A DNA stretch of 64,000 nt from Stratiolaelaps scimitus (lineage: Eukaryota; Arthropoda; Arachnida; Mesostigmata; Laelapidae). Made by a program: the position numbers and the translations under genes. Shown here in pieces: positions 24,597 through 38,932 of the stretch. The stretch is from positions 9,610,001 to 9,674,000 of the forward strand of contig JABWDB010000004.1 of the NCBI GenBank assembly GCA_019614645.1, written 5' to 3'. The notes under the pieces were generated by a model. The model ran no database searches and was not told where the DNA came from. It saw only the letters and a program-made list of their open reading frames with translations. Position 1 is the first letter of the stretch. Every line of letters begins with the position of its first letter.

Positions 24597-27500
24597 TCCG
24601 TAGCGCAGTGGCGTTCGATCGCCGCCAGAATTAAGATGTGTGTCTATTTTTGGCCATCGATAGACAATGTAGGCAATTTTGTGGTACAATCTTAAACCGA
24701 CGCCACTCCCTATTGTGACTGGTCACCGAACCGCGGAGGATACTATTGAAGGCTGCGTTATTACATGTCTATAATAATAATAATAATAATAATACGCACT
24801 ATGGGAAAGTAAGGACAATACCGAGGAATCACTCGTTCAGAGAGATTCACTCTTCGCACAATTTCGGCCTATTTGATTTTATGTTCGGTCATTTGACTAT
24901 GGATACCTTTTCACGTATGGGACGTGTCACATGTAAGATGTACCCACCCCGGGCCTACCATCTGCCGGTACGTGCGGCCATCACTGTCTTGCTCATAGAT
25001 GTTACAAGGTGATATAGTAGACGATACAGGGTTATACAGGCAGAGCCATTTTGTTCTTCGTTTATGTGGGCAATAAATAGCCAGCGGCCGACGAGAGACT
25101 CGAAGGAGTCTTTATGGGGTTATGACAGCACGCGGAAGCATTGGCTAGCTAAATACATAGGGGAGGTGGAACGGACTGCAACGGGGCTATACTATAATCC
25201 CAACGAGAGGGTTCACGCGTTTCGGTGCCAGCAGTTCCCACTGGTCGCGAGGACTACTAGACGGTGGAAGCCATAGTGCGGGATCGTTCGTTATATGGAT
25301 ATATTTAGACCGCTGAACCGAGAACAGCTGAATGGGAATGTATTCGGTTATTGCACACATCGATGGATGAGCACATATCATTATACAACAGTATAGAATA
25401 CACAATGTGCAACAATAACTAAACGCTTATTCCTTTCCCGCATTGAATTGACTCTCTGCACCCTCCACAAGGCCTCTATGAAAAGGATTCTATGAGGAGG
25501 AGCGTTGACAGGATTTGGTTCAAGGATCCACCCAGCAAACTCAAGCCCTGTCGTTCGGGTCAGTCCCATCGGGCAAACCTGATGTGGTGTTGTGATACAT
25601 TATAAAAGGACAACACGCCGGTAGCAGTAATAGTTATAGTAGTAATAGCGACAACGGCAGTAGCGGTTCTAATAACGACGCCTAGCTGTGCCGAACCGGG
25701 TCGTTCGCAGTTGTTGGTATACCGCTATCGGGTAGTAACCGAGAATTTCGCCATTACCTCGAACCTCAGAGCTGTCCCCTGCACGGGGAGAGAAGAACGG
25801 TAGAGTAAACCAGGAGGTGTTTGTCAGCGGGGCTTCCGCAAGAGCACAGAGCGACTCACCTCGCAAAGCAATAACGGTGCTGAAACGGGGGCGGAGAGGC
25901 GATGTCTTTATAGTCAAATGTGCGTATTAGCACTCAGCGACTATAGCAAGAACAACTACTACGAGTACTATTAAAACAACTAGTGCCAGCGTTAGAGCAC
26001 CAACCGTATATCAGGCTCGGTAGGTGTTAGTATTGGCCAAATGTAGTGTTGTCGTGAGCACACTGCCGCCAATCGAACGGACGGAGCAAGGAAAGTGTTA
26101 TGTCTTTTACGTTTACACCAACATCTTCATCGTCGCCGTGGCGCTAGTGCCTCGGCCCCGGAGAAGAAGCGGTTTTTGCTGCTCCTGCTGTTTGTTTGGT
26201 GCTGGTGATTCTATTTTGAGGGGTTCAGGGGTGCCTGTTGTCTATAGAATATATCTAATCCAACCCCTTGGAACGCGAGACTATGAACGCTACGAGGCGT
26301 TCTTCTAGAGTACTGACGGAATACAGCATGGATCTAAAATGCAGTCGTACCTGCTTTTAGATCTATGCCAACAATAGGCTTAAAGGATACGAGCCCCTTC
26401 CAGTCGTACCCTTCAATCTGACTCCGTCTAAGCGTCTACTGCAGATAGGAGGGCGAATCTTCTTGCCACGGATTTCCCGTCTCTCTTCTGCGGGCATCAT
26501 GACCGTCTGATGCCACACTCCCCCACGACCCTGATGTCCCGTCCACTTCTAATTTGTACTCCCATGAATAATCTCTCCTCTATCCTGCACAGTATTTAGG
26601 GTTTATTGCCCATTAACGTTAACTACCAACGCAGCCCTAGCTCCCCGTGAAAATAAAAGAGTTTCTATTCCATTCTTTAAAAGGTGAAAGGTTCAGCCTC
26701 CGGTCAGTGGCCCCCACTGCCTCAGTTACCCAAGAGAAGCAAAACGTACAACAAGCGCAAGTTTATTTTCTCTCGACGTCGCTAAGTTCAACGAATATGG
26801 CAACGCCGCCAATGAGGAGACGCACACAAAGAACACGAGGAAGACGTTGTCATACAAGAGCAGCTGCGACATAACGGCCGATAATACGCAAACAGGCAGC
26901 CAAACGAACACAGCCTTTGTCAGACCATCCTCACCATTGGCATCGTCGTTAGAATCTATTTTCAACACAGCATCGTTGTACTAACTGTGTGCTAGTTGGT
27001 CGTGTATTTACGTAGGTGAGTGTCAGGGTGTGTGTGCCGGTCTATTTGCCCGTCGGGCTGTCTGGCTTCGATGTTGCGAGAGTTATAATTGGTAGAGATG
27101 TACAAAATATCGTGCAGTACGTCGGTGAGGACCGCTATGGCACTACTCACTACTCCTCTATGGTGTTCTATCGATACAGAGTTCGCTCCGAGTTGATAAT
27201 GAATTGTCTTAATAAGTGCCGAGCAATTGTTAGAAGGCGCTCCAGCTTGCGGGTTTCAACATCTGCCAACGTGCCGAACCTACGATGGCAGCTTGGCCAA
27301 ATGTTAATTGGGGATACTGTTAATGCATTACACTAAGTTAAGGAGTGGGAATGCAGCATGCAATGGCAGGTCGTGGTGATCATTTGTAGCCCCTACGAAC
27401 TTGATCTAGCTTAGAGGTTACCGTTGGGGGATCGAAGCTTACAGCAGTAGATCAAGCCGTTGGCCATGTTATAGGGATACTGACTTGAAAAATAAATGTT

Positions 27501-27599
27501 GCGCCTCTCGCCACCAGGAGCGCAATGTAATTGTTACACCGTGAAACTCCACCAGAACCAACAACAGACTGTATTTCGCCAATAGACGCAAACCTAATT

Positions 27600-27720
27600 T
27601 TAATCCTGGAGGTGTTTTTACTTGGGCCATAGTTCGAAACTACTTTCGTATCACTTGAAACCATATTTGGAGTCCACAAGGCTTCGAACCGGAGCCCCTT
27701 GAAAGTTCCAAACCTCTCTC
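27600..27720 (-). repeat. SINE-like repeat with B-box motifs
   Basis: The plus strand contains GGAGGTGTTTTTACTTGGGC followed by CATAGTTCGAA, and this string recurs with few changes near 35880-35920. A second block, CCATATTTGGAGTCC then GGCTTCGAACCGGAG (B box on the minus strand), recurs near 41917-41950. The order of blocks supports one composite element family. Confidence 0.6.
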
Positions 27721-30390
27721 GTTCGTTCCCTCTTTGAGGTTTTGAGATTGATCAGCGACTCGTTCTCCAAACGTAAATTAATCAAATACAGCATGAAGCC
27801 TATTTAGTCTGGCAACTGCAAGACGCTTACGACCTCACACGGCCTGGCTGTATAGAACCCGGGAACTGAGGCTTCGGTCCTCCGCCCTGGCATCACCTTT
27901 GCGCCATTCCAATCGACGGGCCGCCCTGCCTCCTCATATATAGTCAATTCTTCAATATCATCTTAAATACGGTTGGCTTTAAATACCTCGTGCGGTGTTT
28001 CGAGCTCGAGATCAACGACACGTGAATGTATCGGCAATAACGGAGCGGAAAGTCCTCACAGGCTCCCATCTGTCGGCTGACCGAATTCAACAACACATCG
28101 AAAGGGCTTCGGGCAATGTGTTATGCACCTGCAGTAGCCAGCAGTTTGCAGGTGGAGAACTCTTTCACGGGCGCCGAAAGGCAGCACAGGTCGGCACACC
28201 TGCAGCATCTGCTGCATGCCCTCGGGCCCGACCCCAACCCGGCGGTCGTCAATGGGCGGCTTATGCAACCCACTCGACGGTAACACGTCAGGCGGACAAT
28301 TGCGTAGCTGCAGAATGGCACAGCCTCCGACATCCGACTTCCGATACGCAGCTCCCCGTTCCTGATGTAGGAAAAATGACAGGAAAACTCACTGCAGCCT
28401 GTGCAAGGTGATTATTAGTTCGTTCTCTCAAGTTACGCGCCGAGGCTCGACACCGTCTGCCTCAGCACTAAGAAGAACAACTACTCGCTCAATCACTTGA
28501 GCTCGACGGAACGGTTCATAGTTGACAACGTGTAAAATAGACATTGTCGCGTCCACGTAACACAGATACGTAGCTTCAATCAGGGAATTGCGGTATTTCA
28601 CACGTACATGAAAATATAGATGAATGCAGTTCGCTGAACACAAGTGGACCTGGTAAACAATCCTAGTCGTAATATGAGGTCGTGGTGATACGACATAGCA
28701 TTTGATTTGGGGAGCTTGACTCCGCTACGCGCCGGATTGTCATCCTTCAACGCATTTCACTATTACGCGTCGATGCGAACTACTAGACCTTTGAAATTTC
28801 CCTTATCCTTAGGAAATATTGTTGAATACGCTCATTATTCTGCTTCGGAGACACCCCCTTGAAGAATGCTTTGCTGCACATGGAACGCGCCCTACCATCT
28901 GTACTGTTTTGATGAGGAACATTGACGATATATTCCTTTGACAAAAAAATCCAATATAAAACAGACTGGCTAAATCTGCAGAGGTTACAGGTCATCTTTC
29001 GATGACTTTCTATTTATTATTCCCCTATAAGCTAACAACATCTCGCCATGTTTTGCTATAGCATAATTGGTCCACATCAGTGTGAGTAGGTGGATGATGA
29101 ATGATGCCAGCTTGCTCCTGCCCTCGTTAGTAAACTTGGGTCACTGCGCTGGTCGACATGTGATGGTACGTGTAGCCCACCCCAGTGGAACAGAGACTAA
29201 ATTCACACCCAACTGTTTTGATGTCAGTGTCGTTATCGCCGCTAAGCATAACACTGTGAATTCGTATTGGAATGCCTTGACCCAATGTGGGCATGCGGCG
29301 TTCAGTTTGACTATAACTCAATAGTCATACAGATAGAGAATATTTGGAAAAATCGGAGTGGTGGGGACAGACCGATTCGTCAAAGTGAAATATTGGACTT
29401 TGTCGTCTGCGCTTGGAATCAAGTGGGCTCAGTTCTCACGTACTAATAATATAAATATAATAATAATAGTAAGGAGCAGTTGATACATTTAAGCTGATAG
29501 TGAACAAGAAAAGTGTCGCTTGATTTCGTCGAGAGATGCGTTTTGTTTTCAAATACGCGCGTCACCGTCACCACCATCATCAGCAGTGTATTATATTGCT
29601 ATCTTGCAAAAAAAATACAGCATACATCAACATTGTGTTGTGTCGTATCCCGCTGCACGCAGACGTCTTAATGCCTACTAACGAACACGTTTGCACATTC
29701 ACATTTAATCTTTCCTTTGTTTTCTATCGAACTACTGCGAAGAATACCTTAGTCGTGGAGACTGATCTGCATGAGGAATTCTCCACCTCTAACAAGAAAT
29801 ATATGCAGCTAAAAAAGGATTCCACTAAATGAACCATCTCACCACCGTCGTCGTCGCGAGCAGGTCCCAAATGAGAATAAGAACATTGTCTGATCGCATT
29901 GTAACCGTTCACGTGACAAGCTGCATATTCTCTATGTAAATGCATCGGGGGCAAGGGGGAGGTAAAGACCATTTAGTTCGTGCTGATTAGAACGAACCAG
30001 CATCATGCGAACGAGAGTCATGGGCGAAATCGACCCTCCCTTCGTACCTTAGGGGTCCGTGTCTTCGTACAACATTCCCGCGATGATTGCCTTCGTACAA
30101 GATTTTATCCTAGGCGCAGCAGCCCTGCGGTCACCCCACTAAAAAAAAGAACACTATAAATACGCTCGAACGAAGCTCGTACAAGGACTAGAAGAATGGG
30201 GCAAGAGTCCACGGACGAGGACGTTCTCTCGGCTCAGATAGAGCGGACATGGCTGGCTCTCGATTGCTTGCGCGCTGCTAACTTCCTTTTTTACTTTTGA
30301 CTGTGTGACTGCAGCATGTCTCCATCATTAATCATCGGACAGGAACCTGACTAACCGGGATTCCTTGTTAGCCTTGCGTCGAGGTCACCT

Positions 30391-31456
30391 ATGAAATCGC
30401 CGTTCCAGTTGACACGACTACCACCACCGCCGTCACCACCAGCGCTGCTGCTGCTGCTACTGCTGCTGGTGGTGCCGCTCTTCCAAATTCATCATGTCAA
30501 TGCCTTCCTCTGTTCTCTGCGTTTCGTTTCTCCTCTTAGCCACATGATGGCCTTTTCTCTCTTTGCCCTCTCTTTATATATATACATATATATATCGCAT
30601 ATTTCTGCCTGCACCGTCTACAATTCCCCACAACTACCCCATGGTAAAACAGCGCCACTCCTCGTCGAGTACGGTACAAGTGACCGACCAGCCGGCCGAT
30701 CGCGCGACAAGACCGTGTCGTTGTTGCCCTTGGTGATATCCCTGTCGGCCTCCGACGATGTCAAGGGAAACAAGTGTATCTATCGTCGATTAAAGTTCGT
30801 CCCCGCCAACTAGCCCCCGGCCACGCCCGCACCTCTCTCTCTCTCTCTCTCTCCCCATAACTTCCTGCAAGACTCCCGCTGCTGCTACTGCAGACGTTGC
30901 CGTCGTCTGTTTCAGGGTGTACAGTGCTGCTGCTACTAATGCTATCGCTGCTGCCGTTGTTATTGTTCCTGTGACGGCTCGACGCATCACTGAATCGCGA
31001 CCAGAAAGAGCTAGGGGCGACGGCGCCCTGTGGCCGACGACACATCTCGCACGAGTCTCGCTGGCTAGGCAGCGCGAACGCCGCATGTTGTTGTTGGGCG
31101 CGGGTTTGCAACCGCCGTGTGGTTGGTGGCCGTACCGCCTGTCGCTGCTTGTCTCTGCCAAGGTGACAGCCAAATGTGGCTGCTGGAACGACAGCGCCAC
31201 CAGTGACACATATGGCATTCCGCTATTGTTCATCGGTCCTTGTGCTACTGCGGCTGCTGCTGCTGCTGCTGCTCGTGTGGATGCTATCGGTCGCTTCGTC
31301 GCTTACAATCGCCGTACGAACAATGATGATCGCAAGCGACATGAAGAAGATGAAGACATCGGGCCACAAATCACAACAACAACAACACTAACAACAACGA
31401 ACAACCATCCATGGAGCTGTTGGAAGCCAGACGAAGCGTCGACGCGTTACGCATAA
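30391..31456. other. Triplet-repeat-rich GC island
   Basis: CTG, CAG, CCA and CAA runs on both strands produce overlapping frames of 115-180 codons with poly-Leu, Ala, Ser, Asn or Thr. One plus-strand frame (30391-30813) mimics a signal peptide through a CTG run. I do not accept any of these as a gene, although the island could be untranslated exon or promoter DNA. Confidence 0.4.
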
Positions 31457-33684
31457 AGTCATTATAACAATCATTGTCAGCAGCAGCAGCGTCCCAACAT
31501 TTCCCTAATGAGACTCGCAGGAACCTTTGGAGAGAACGTCTTCCCTTGCGACCCGTAAAGGAGTGTGCTTTATTAAATCACTTCCTCGTGTTAGTAGTAA
31601 ATTCGAAATCAATAAAACGCTTTAACAGTGCTCTACCAATTGTTGTGATGACAACGATTACAATCCGACGTCTCTTAGCGCGCCTATCTTTAACGGAGTT
31701 CTGTGTCACAACGCAACGACAGCAAGGGTTGAACACTTTTTAGTAGCTAAGTATTGCCCCCAAATTAAACAACGGGTGCTCTAGTATATTGGTGGTAGCA
31801 CTAGATATATATATATATATATTATATTCGTACCCCACTCTATTTCCAGTGCGCTGGCACAAATGAGACCCTGTACTTAAATCAGGTACACTTAACTAAT
31901 CTAGTATCACTAAGAAGCACCGCCTCTCTAGAATAACAACCACGTAGGTATTAAGCCACCGCATGGACTTATTTCGTCGTCAAGCACACCCTGATATTCG
32001 CAACAACATGGGTATACGGAGTAAAGCACATAGAAATTATCCAACTAATTTAATAAACGTGGAAACATGATAATAGTTTAATTAATTTACCTTTACCCTG
32101 TGCTTCCAAGGGAGAAACACTACTAATTATTCCTCAATTGCAAAACATTGTAATGATGACAACAGTCAAGCAAACGTGGCATAAGCTTCCTCCTATTCGA
32201 GTGACACCCATCTGGCAGTTATACATTGTACACAACTCAATAAATCACTATTTGAAAATATTATCCAATATCTTATTACAGCATCGAAATGATCATTACC
32301 ACAGCTCTTCCGACGAATATAAGGAACGGTTTCATTATCGTATTGGGACAGGAGCGACGTGATGTATTGCTCACGAAACTCACTTCTTGTTCGATAAAAA
32401 AAACCGATACTCCCAGAGTTAGGTAGCATCGCCACTGGCTAAAATCTCTACTGCCGGCGTGCGTCGCCTACCAACGTTTCTGTCTGCTCAGAGACAATCG
32501 GATGGGGTCTGCGGAGAGGAGCTCGCCAAATGCAAATGCCGCGCGTTTAATCGCGCGTGATTGGCGTACAACGGACGTGGACGAGATTGTTAGTGGTGCA
32601 ATAGTAGCGTTTGTGGCGGATAAGTGTCGCGGAGCTAGTCCGCGCGATCCCTACCCCAGCCGGTGTAATCGGCCAGGTTCCACGGAAGTATTAGCCAAAT
32701 TGACTCTTCCTGTTTGACTCCCATTCAATTTCCTTCGTCGGCGTTTGCTTCGCTGAAGGGATTGATCGATCGACTATCACGCGGAGCAAGAAGGATCTTT
32801 CCGAGTTGCGTTTAGAAATCGGTGTGTTTTCCGACACCGGTTCGCAGTGGACTCAGATTTGACAGCATCGCAGTGGAATCAGTGAAATTGCATTGCAACC
32901 ACTACCTGCTAGCGCATCCGCTATTTGGCGATCCCGTCGTTCTGATATAGGGCTATTGGTTGGCTCTGCTCGGTTTCTTCCACAGAAAACGAGGAGAGGG
33001 CCCAACGTGACGGCTCGTTCAATTTCTGAGTCTCTCTCTCTTTCTCTCAGCAATTTCCTTTGTGGATGAACAGACAATCTGATTATATAACTTGCGTGAC
33101 GATTTTGTCCCAGTTGTGCTGTTATTATTATTACAATGTTATTTACATACGACAGTATGTCGATGTTGTGACTGACTTTCGTCATGTCTGTCATCACTGA
33201 TATTTGCGGTAGCGATCGATATACATAGATATGTATAAACGAGGATAACAGTCACTATTGAACAATGTTTACATCTGGCCATATCCTACTGTGTCGACAG
33301 ATACTCGAACGAATCTTCGTTGTATTTTACCTACGGAACACTATATCAGGCTTTGCAGGTGTGTCTGCTAGTGTGTCTGGTATAGTATGAGACAAGTAAT
33401 CGCCCCCTCCTACGCAGATGCGAATATGACGGTGTCGATGGACGGCCACTATCAATCATCGGAAATGAATTGAATGGATAACGAACGCTCGGCTTCGTTC
33501 GCGCATTGTATCGCAGGTGTCCAGGAGGCAACTGCCATATCCAGAAGCTCTCGACGGTACATAGATCGACCACATGTGGCCATCAGCTCCGGCAGTGTTG
33601 GATCGTACGATCATACTAACGAGTTAGCAACAACTTCTGTTATCTACAGTGACTGCAGAACAGAGGAGGAGGAGAAGACATATT
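31457..33684. other. Non-coding stretch
   Basis: No gene recognised. It contains (TA)n at about 31805-31825 and only short random frames. Confidence 0.45.
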
Positions 33685-34029
33685 TTATATTCTGATAACG
33701 CCGTCTAAACGATTGGGGCCGGCTCTCCATCCCTCTCTGTATCTGTTTTTTCTCATGATATACAATGCTATTAATATCGCTTTCGATCTCTCTATTGCAA
33801 CGACTTTTTTCCTGGAAAACGAAGCTGGCAAAATGTCTATGTACTCCACCGCAACCACCGTCATTAGTAGTACTGGTATAACGGGTACTGCTAGCATGAT
33901 GTAAAGCAGTTTGCGCGTCCGCTGACTGAGCAGTGCCAGCGGCTTGTCGTCCCATTCGACTGCAACGGAGCGAGCTAGCCGGCCTAAATGCTGCCGCACG
34001 TTCGCGAAACAGGCATCGCCAAAGGCCAT
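33685..34029 (-). CDS. Possible single-pass membrane protein, first exon
   Basis: The frame starts at an ATG preceded by an in-frame stop and runs 114 codons. About 38 N-terminal residues are followed by one strongly hydrophobic span at roughly residues 40-62 (LLYIMLAVPVIPVLLMTVVA) preceded by RTRK, and then by a lumenal-like segment. That layout is typical of type II Golgi or ER enzymes. G/C-ending codons dominate the first 75 codons and fade after the membrane span, so a splice donor probably lies near codons 76-80. No confident donor or later exon was found, and a longer frame (33644-34336) overlaps it. The family is not recognised. Confidence 0.3.
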   Translation of the reverse strand: MAFGDACFANVRQHLGRLARSVAVEWDDKPLALLSQRTRKLLYIMLAVPVIPVLLMTVVAVEYIDILPASFSRKKVVAIERSKAILIALYIMRKNRYREGWRAGPNRLDGVIRI

Positions 34030-37000
34030 CGAGCATAGTGGCCTGCATCATGTCCTGTGGCCCGCGCCAGCCAACAACACGCACCAGCACTAGTATGCCA
34101 CATTGCCAGGCAAGCCGACAGGGAGGTAGGGAAGCAAACTCGCTCTCTTCCTGGTGGAAGAGGCCATCTTCTTCAGGAAACAAAAGGCTACTATCACGGG
34201 GACTACCGTACACAGGCATTCGTATACTAGCATGCTGCTGCTGCTGCGGCTCAGGAAGAGCACGCAGTATGAGACCGACCGCTGGCGCGCAACACATTAC
34301 TCGGCGCCCGCAGCCGTAGTCGTTTGCAGCCGTCACTACTACGAGCAGTCACTCAGTCAGGCCGCCGTCTGTCAGTGAGCGTATCCGTCCAACAATCATT
34401 GTCTGGCAGGGCAGAGCACGCTAAGAAAATAACTCTATCTCTCGCTCTATCACTACCTCATTCTCGTCTATCGCGCAAACGCAGACAGTTAAACGGCCAC
34501 TCAGAGGCATACATATACACGTCCATGCAGAGCGTATCTACAGGCACCAAATACTGGGTGCACTTGGACATATACACACGATCTTGTGGTGTTTACCGCG
34601 CCACGCGCCCACACCGCGCGGCCAGTGATAGTACAATGGAAGGTCTCCTTGGTCGGATGTCCGTTACTTGCTCGTTGGTGCAGCAAAGCAGAGCAGATAC
34701 CATGGACCGACAGAAAGGAAAACCTCAACACCTACCAACCATGTATCTTGCCCTCGCTCTCTCTCCCTCAGTACTCTGTGTGTGTGTGTGTGTGTAAATG
34801 CGAGCGACTGCCAGTTCTATTTGATTCTATCGCTGCCCTATCGATGCCTTTAAGTTGAGCGGCGACGGTCACAAAACGCCAGAGACCAGAGACATTCGAC
34901 AAGTGCAGACAAAAAACACAGCATGGGAGAGAGAGAGAGAGAGAAGGACAGTGAACAAACGAAACAATCGGCGCAGGGCAAGGCGGACAAATCGAATACC
35001 CAAATACTTTCAGGTCCCGTTCTGTGTCCTATCGTACACCGTCTGCAGTAGTATTTCTGCTACGCTCGCGCGACCTCGTAAAGACTCTCTCTCTCTACCT
35101 ATGAGCGATGTTCTGCAATCGTACTTCTTTGCAGTCACCATACAGAGTAATCGGGGAGTCTGAAAAGAGGAAACTGCAGACAAACACTCGAACGGAGGGA
35201 GGGCCGATCGGATACTGCTGGTAACACAATAGTTATGTATAGACGTTGTATAATGGCACACCTGACTGCAGTCGAATGGACTAGAATTAACTCGCGCGGC
35301 ACTCTGTCATCGCTTCGTTAAGACAAAAACGAATTGTTCTGTTGAGCTGTTCGACGACTGCTTTCAGTTGCGTTTTCCATGAGTGACAAAGCCATTAATG
35401 GATGAGAGATGTGGCTAGAGCTGTTAGAATTAGTCGAAGCGACAACAACAACAATAACAGAATCTGCGAGACAGTGATCACTATCACTGTAATGATTATG
35501 ATAATAATGGTGATGTTCGTCATTGCAATGCGTGCGCGGATGTGTCGATTACAAACGTAATCTTATGACTAACTGTATAGAAGTTCTAGGAAGTTCACAA
35601 AGATGAAAACACATAAAAACATTTAGGTGTGTTATGATTGTAAATGTATATCTCATTATGTAGAATACATATATATATATGTATAGGGATAGTGTTATTA
35701 GTAATAATAACGATAACACATAATACCCAAAAAACGAATCGAGCAATACCACAGCGATGGTACGAGAAAGAAGCTTGACTAATATCATATCTGTTTGCCT
35801 ACTTATATAAAGGTAAAGGTAAAGCTATATTGGTTTATTAAAGGAGCTGAGTATAATATCAACTATTTTCCTCGACCCCAGAGGTGCTGTTACTTGGGCC
35901 ATGGTTCGAACCTATCTTCGCATAGTATGAACAACAACAACAACAAATGGTACTACACATATACGACTTCAATATTCACCATTGTGGATGTTGATGTACG
36001 GTGACGGTCAGGCTGATGTTGCTTCCAGTTCCTCGGAACGAATTTGGCAAAGCGGCAAAAGAGACTCGAGTCGAGATCCCTAGAGCTGCGTTGACTTTTC
36101 CTCTTTATTTATTTATTTATTTATTATTATTGACTTCTTGTGACGCCCGATTCAATCTCTTCGTTTCAAAGCTCGCTGTCCTACGTTCAAACGTTGTCGA
36201 ATCCCATCTTTTGTTATTTCCTCCTTCTGTATTCTTCTTCTTCTTCTGGCCTTCTATTGGCTTGTTCCCTCCCCTTCTCGGTGGAATCTCAGCTCAGTTT
36301 CTGTGAGGGCGACAGAAAGAGTCCCAAGCTACTCAAACGCGCACACATGCAATAACCTCTCTCGAACGAGCGAGTGTCAAATCGAACGATTCAGCCGCAT
36401 GAACTGGTTGGGGTGATGTACGCGTACCCGTACACACACGCACACACACACACACAAAGATAACCGTTGACGAACGCACTGATAACGATGAAAGGTTGCT
36501 TCAGTTGTTGCTGCTGCTGCTGCTGTTGCCAATGAAATGAAATCTTAATCACATCGAACGGCGATAATGCACTACGGGTAGATAGATGCCCAGTCGTTCG
36601 ACGATTGACGATGCAATTAAGAACGCCAGTACTCGCTGTTTCTGACGGTGCGGGCTTCGACGGAGGCGAGGGCAAAGTTTAGTATTATTATTCTTATTAT
36701 GATTAGTAATATAATTTCTCTTCTTCAATTTTCCTATATGAAATAACAACGACACACCACGGCTACCCCTGCCGCCGACGCTGCCGCCACTGTTGTCGTT
36801 GTTGCCGTCGCCGCCAGCTCCGTTAACCTCAATAACAGAAAAGGAGGATACAATAACAATAGGACGATCGCTGCTTTCACTGTTACAGTGACACCACCAC
36901 AAGTGCACTTAGATATACCGTCGTTCGTCGATAACCGTCGGTGCTGGTCGAATGTCGCCTGAATGAATTTCCCGCTGCGGTCAGTCCTGCCCCGAAACTG

Positions 37001-38932
37001 GACAGCGTGCTGGACCCGGGTGCCTAACTCTATACGACTCGAGTAACTTGTTTTAGAGAGACAAGAGGTTAATGCCTACGAACGAAGCAATTTCAAGAAA
37101 GGGAGAGTGTTACATAGATAGGGATACAGGGCGAGCGAGCCAGAGTGCGATTGTGGAAGTGTATTCGCTGCGATCGTAGCCGTTGTAAAACTATAAGTAG
37201 TAGCTGTTGTTGTAGTAGTTGCCGTTGTTGTTGTTGTTGTAACCGCTAAACACATACACACACATACAACTACGATCTGCTATAGCTACAGGCGAGTAGT
37301 GCAGTGAGAGTTGTTTTTCGTCGCTGGCGACGAGGCGTGTCCAACAAAAGCGGCAGGAAGCGCCCAGCTGGTGGTGGCGGTGTCGGCGGCGGCTGATCTT
37401 TTTCCCTTTTGACGACGATCACACAGGCAGACAGATAGATGCACGCGCAACACACCCTGTGAATATAATAGAACAGACTAGCAGCGGTTGCTTGACTAGC
37501 AATTGCTGCCCGTCGTCCAAGGAAGCTCTGCGCTTCAAAACCCAGCTGGCTGGCTGGACGAGCGGGCGGGCCACTGCTGCCGCTGTTTTGTTTGCCTTCG
37601 CGCCTGCTGCTGCTGCTGCACAGGGTCTACCCAACGAGGCAACCAACGATCGTCGTCCCGTCTCCTTCGAGGCTATGGCGAACTCTGTCGAGCTCGCGAG
37701 CGGACACCACACGAAGCACACAGCAGTGAGTGCGCCCCTCTGGCACTGCGCTCTTACGTCCCTCTCCCCTCGGACTTAGCTCTGCCGGTCGGAGCGGGTC
37801 GACGTTCCGAGGGCTAAGAAAAGAGCACGAAGGTGTGTAGGGAGGGCTTATCATGAAGGCGACGACAACGATTGGGTCATGACGAGTGGTCGAGGACGAA
37901 CGTGGCGCACAATTTGTGCCTGTCGAGAAGAGATACCTCCACGCGTTTGATAAGCCACTTGGACACATTTGGTTAAGACAATGAAATGATGATGGCAAAG
38001 GTGCCGACGTTCTCTTGTTCCGCGGACCCCGCATTCGGTCGATTTGAACGTTCGATTTCGGAGGATAATCAGGTGTTGCCTTGCGCCGCCGATTCGATAG
38101 ATGACGGTACGACAGAATTGCCCGCGCGAGACAGGAGCCCCGGCCTGAAGCAATGGTGCTCAAATGTTCATATTCGTTTTGTAACTTCCTTATCTTTTGT
38201 AGACAGTGTATTGATTCTCTATCGTGTATGGCAAACATAGAGCACTGGTGGCCGTATAGTTCTCATCTGACCGTGCCGAGCGGACACCTGTTGTATTTGA
38301 GATAAGCATTATCGTTTTGCTCACGAACAGCGGATATGAGTGCATGTCTTTCACAAAATGAATATCAACCGGTTTTTGGTATTATTTTAAAAAGAATTAC
38401 CTCACAATTAGAAAAGAACAATAACACTCAATGGTAATCTATCCAAATGACTTAGTCGACCACAGGACGTAGCAGAGTGCTGACCCCCGTAAGATTGCCA
38501 TTGGGCCGCTGTCGGGGATGCCAACGAATATGAATTGAGTTATGTAAAATTATGTTTTGGTATCCTCTAGTTTTCGTATCCTGCACAGATCCGCTGCGAT
38601 GGACGGAGGAACTTCTGTGCATACAAAACAACTCGAATGCATGAAAACGCGCGTTGACTCTCTATGAAATCCTGCTTCAAACTTCGTAGGTTACTTATTT
38701 TCAGGTTTATTCTCTTGTTTGCCACTGAACTGATCTTGGGTTAATTTTTCTTTAATGGAATAAAAGTTCAAATACGTCGTCACCCACTCAGTAAATCTAA
38801 ATGTTAGCATCTCTTAAAGCCTTTATAGGCTTGAACATTGTTTAGTTGAAGATTAGCTTTTACTCGAATGTGTCTGATTGTTTGAGCTCGCTAATTGTTC
38901 GTTTGTGATCTGTGTTCATATTCAATTTTCAG
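34030..38932. other. Simple-repeat-rich DNA without a recognised gene
   Basis: It contains GA, TG, CAA and CTG runs (for example 34779-34796, 34928-34944, 36505-36525) and GC-rich stretches open in several frames. The 37.4-38.2 kb part has overlapping frames of 100-200 codons on both strands, none with family resemblance. No gene was supported. Confidence 0.45.
35865..35935 (+). repeat. SINE-like repeat fragment
   Basis: AGAGGTGCTGTTACTTGGGC followed by CATGGTTCGAACCTATCTTCG matches the 27600-27650 copy in the same orientation, with a handful of substitutions. Confidence 0.6.

Larger units (their letters stand above)
20268..30390. other. 10-kb gene desert
   Basis: No coding region was recognised on either strand; open frames are short and compositionally random. 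It contains SINE-like fragments (about 22378-22465 and 27600-27720), a repeat shared with 49.2 kb (about 23986-24070), tandem hairpins (24546-24596) and short AAT and ATT microsatellites (24769-24793, 29445-29470). Confidence 0.5.

Noticed and set aside
30391..30813. Plus-strand frame that looks like a signal peptide protein
   Set aside because: The hydrophobic stretch comes from a CTG repeat, and later residues come from a TA repeat and random sequence.
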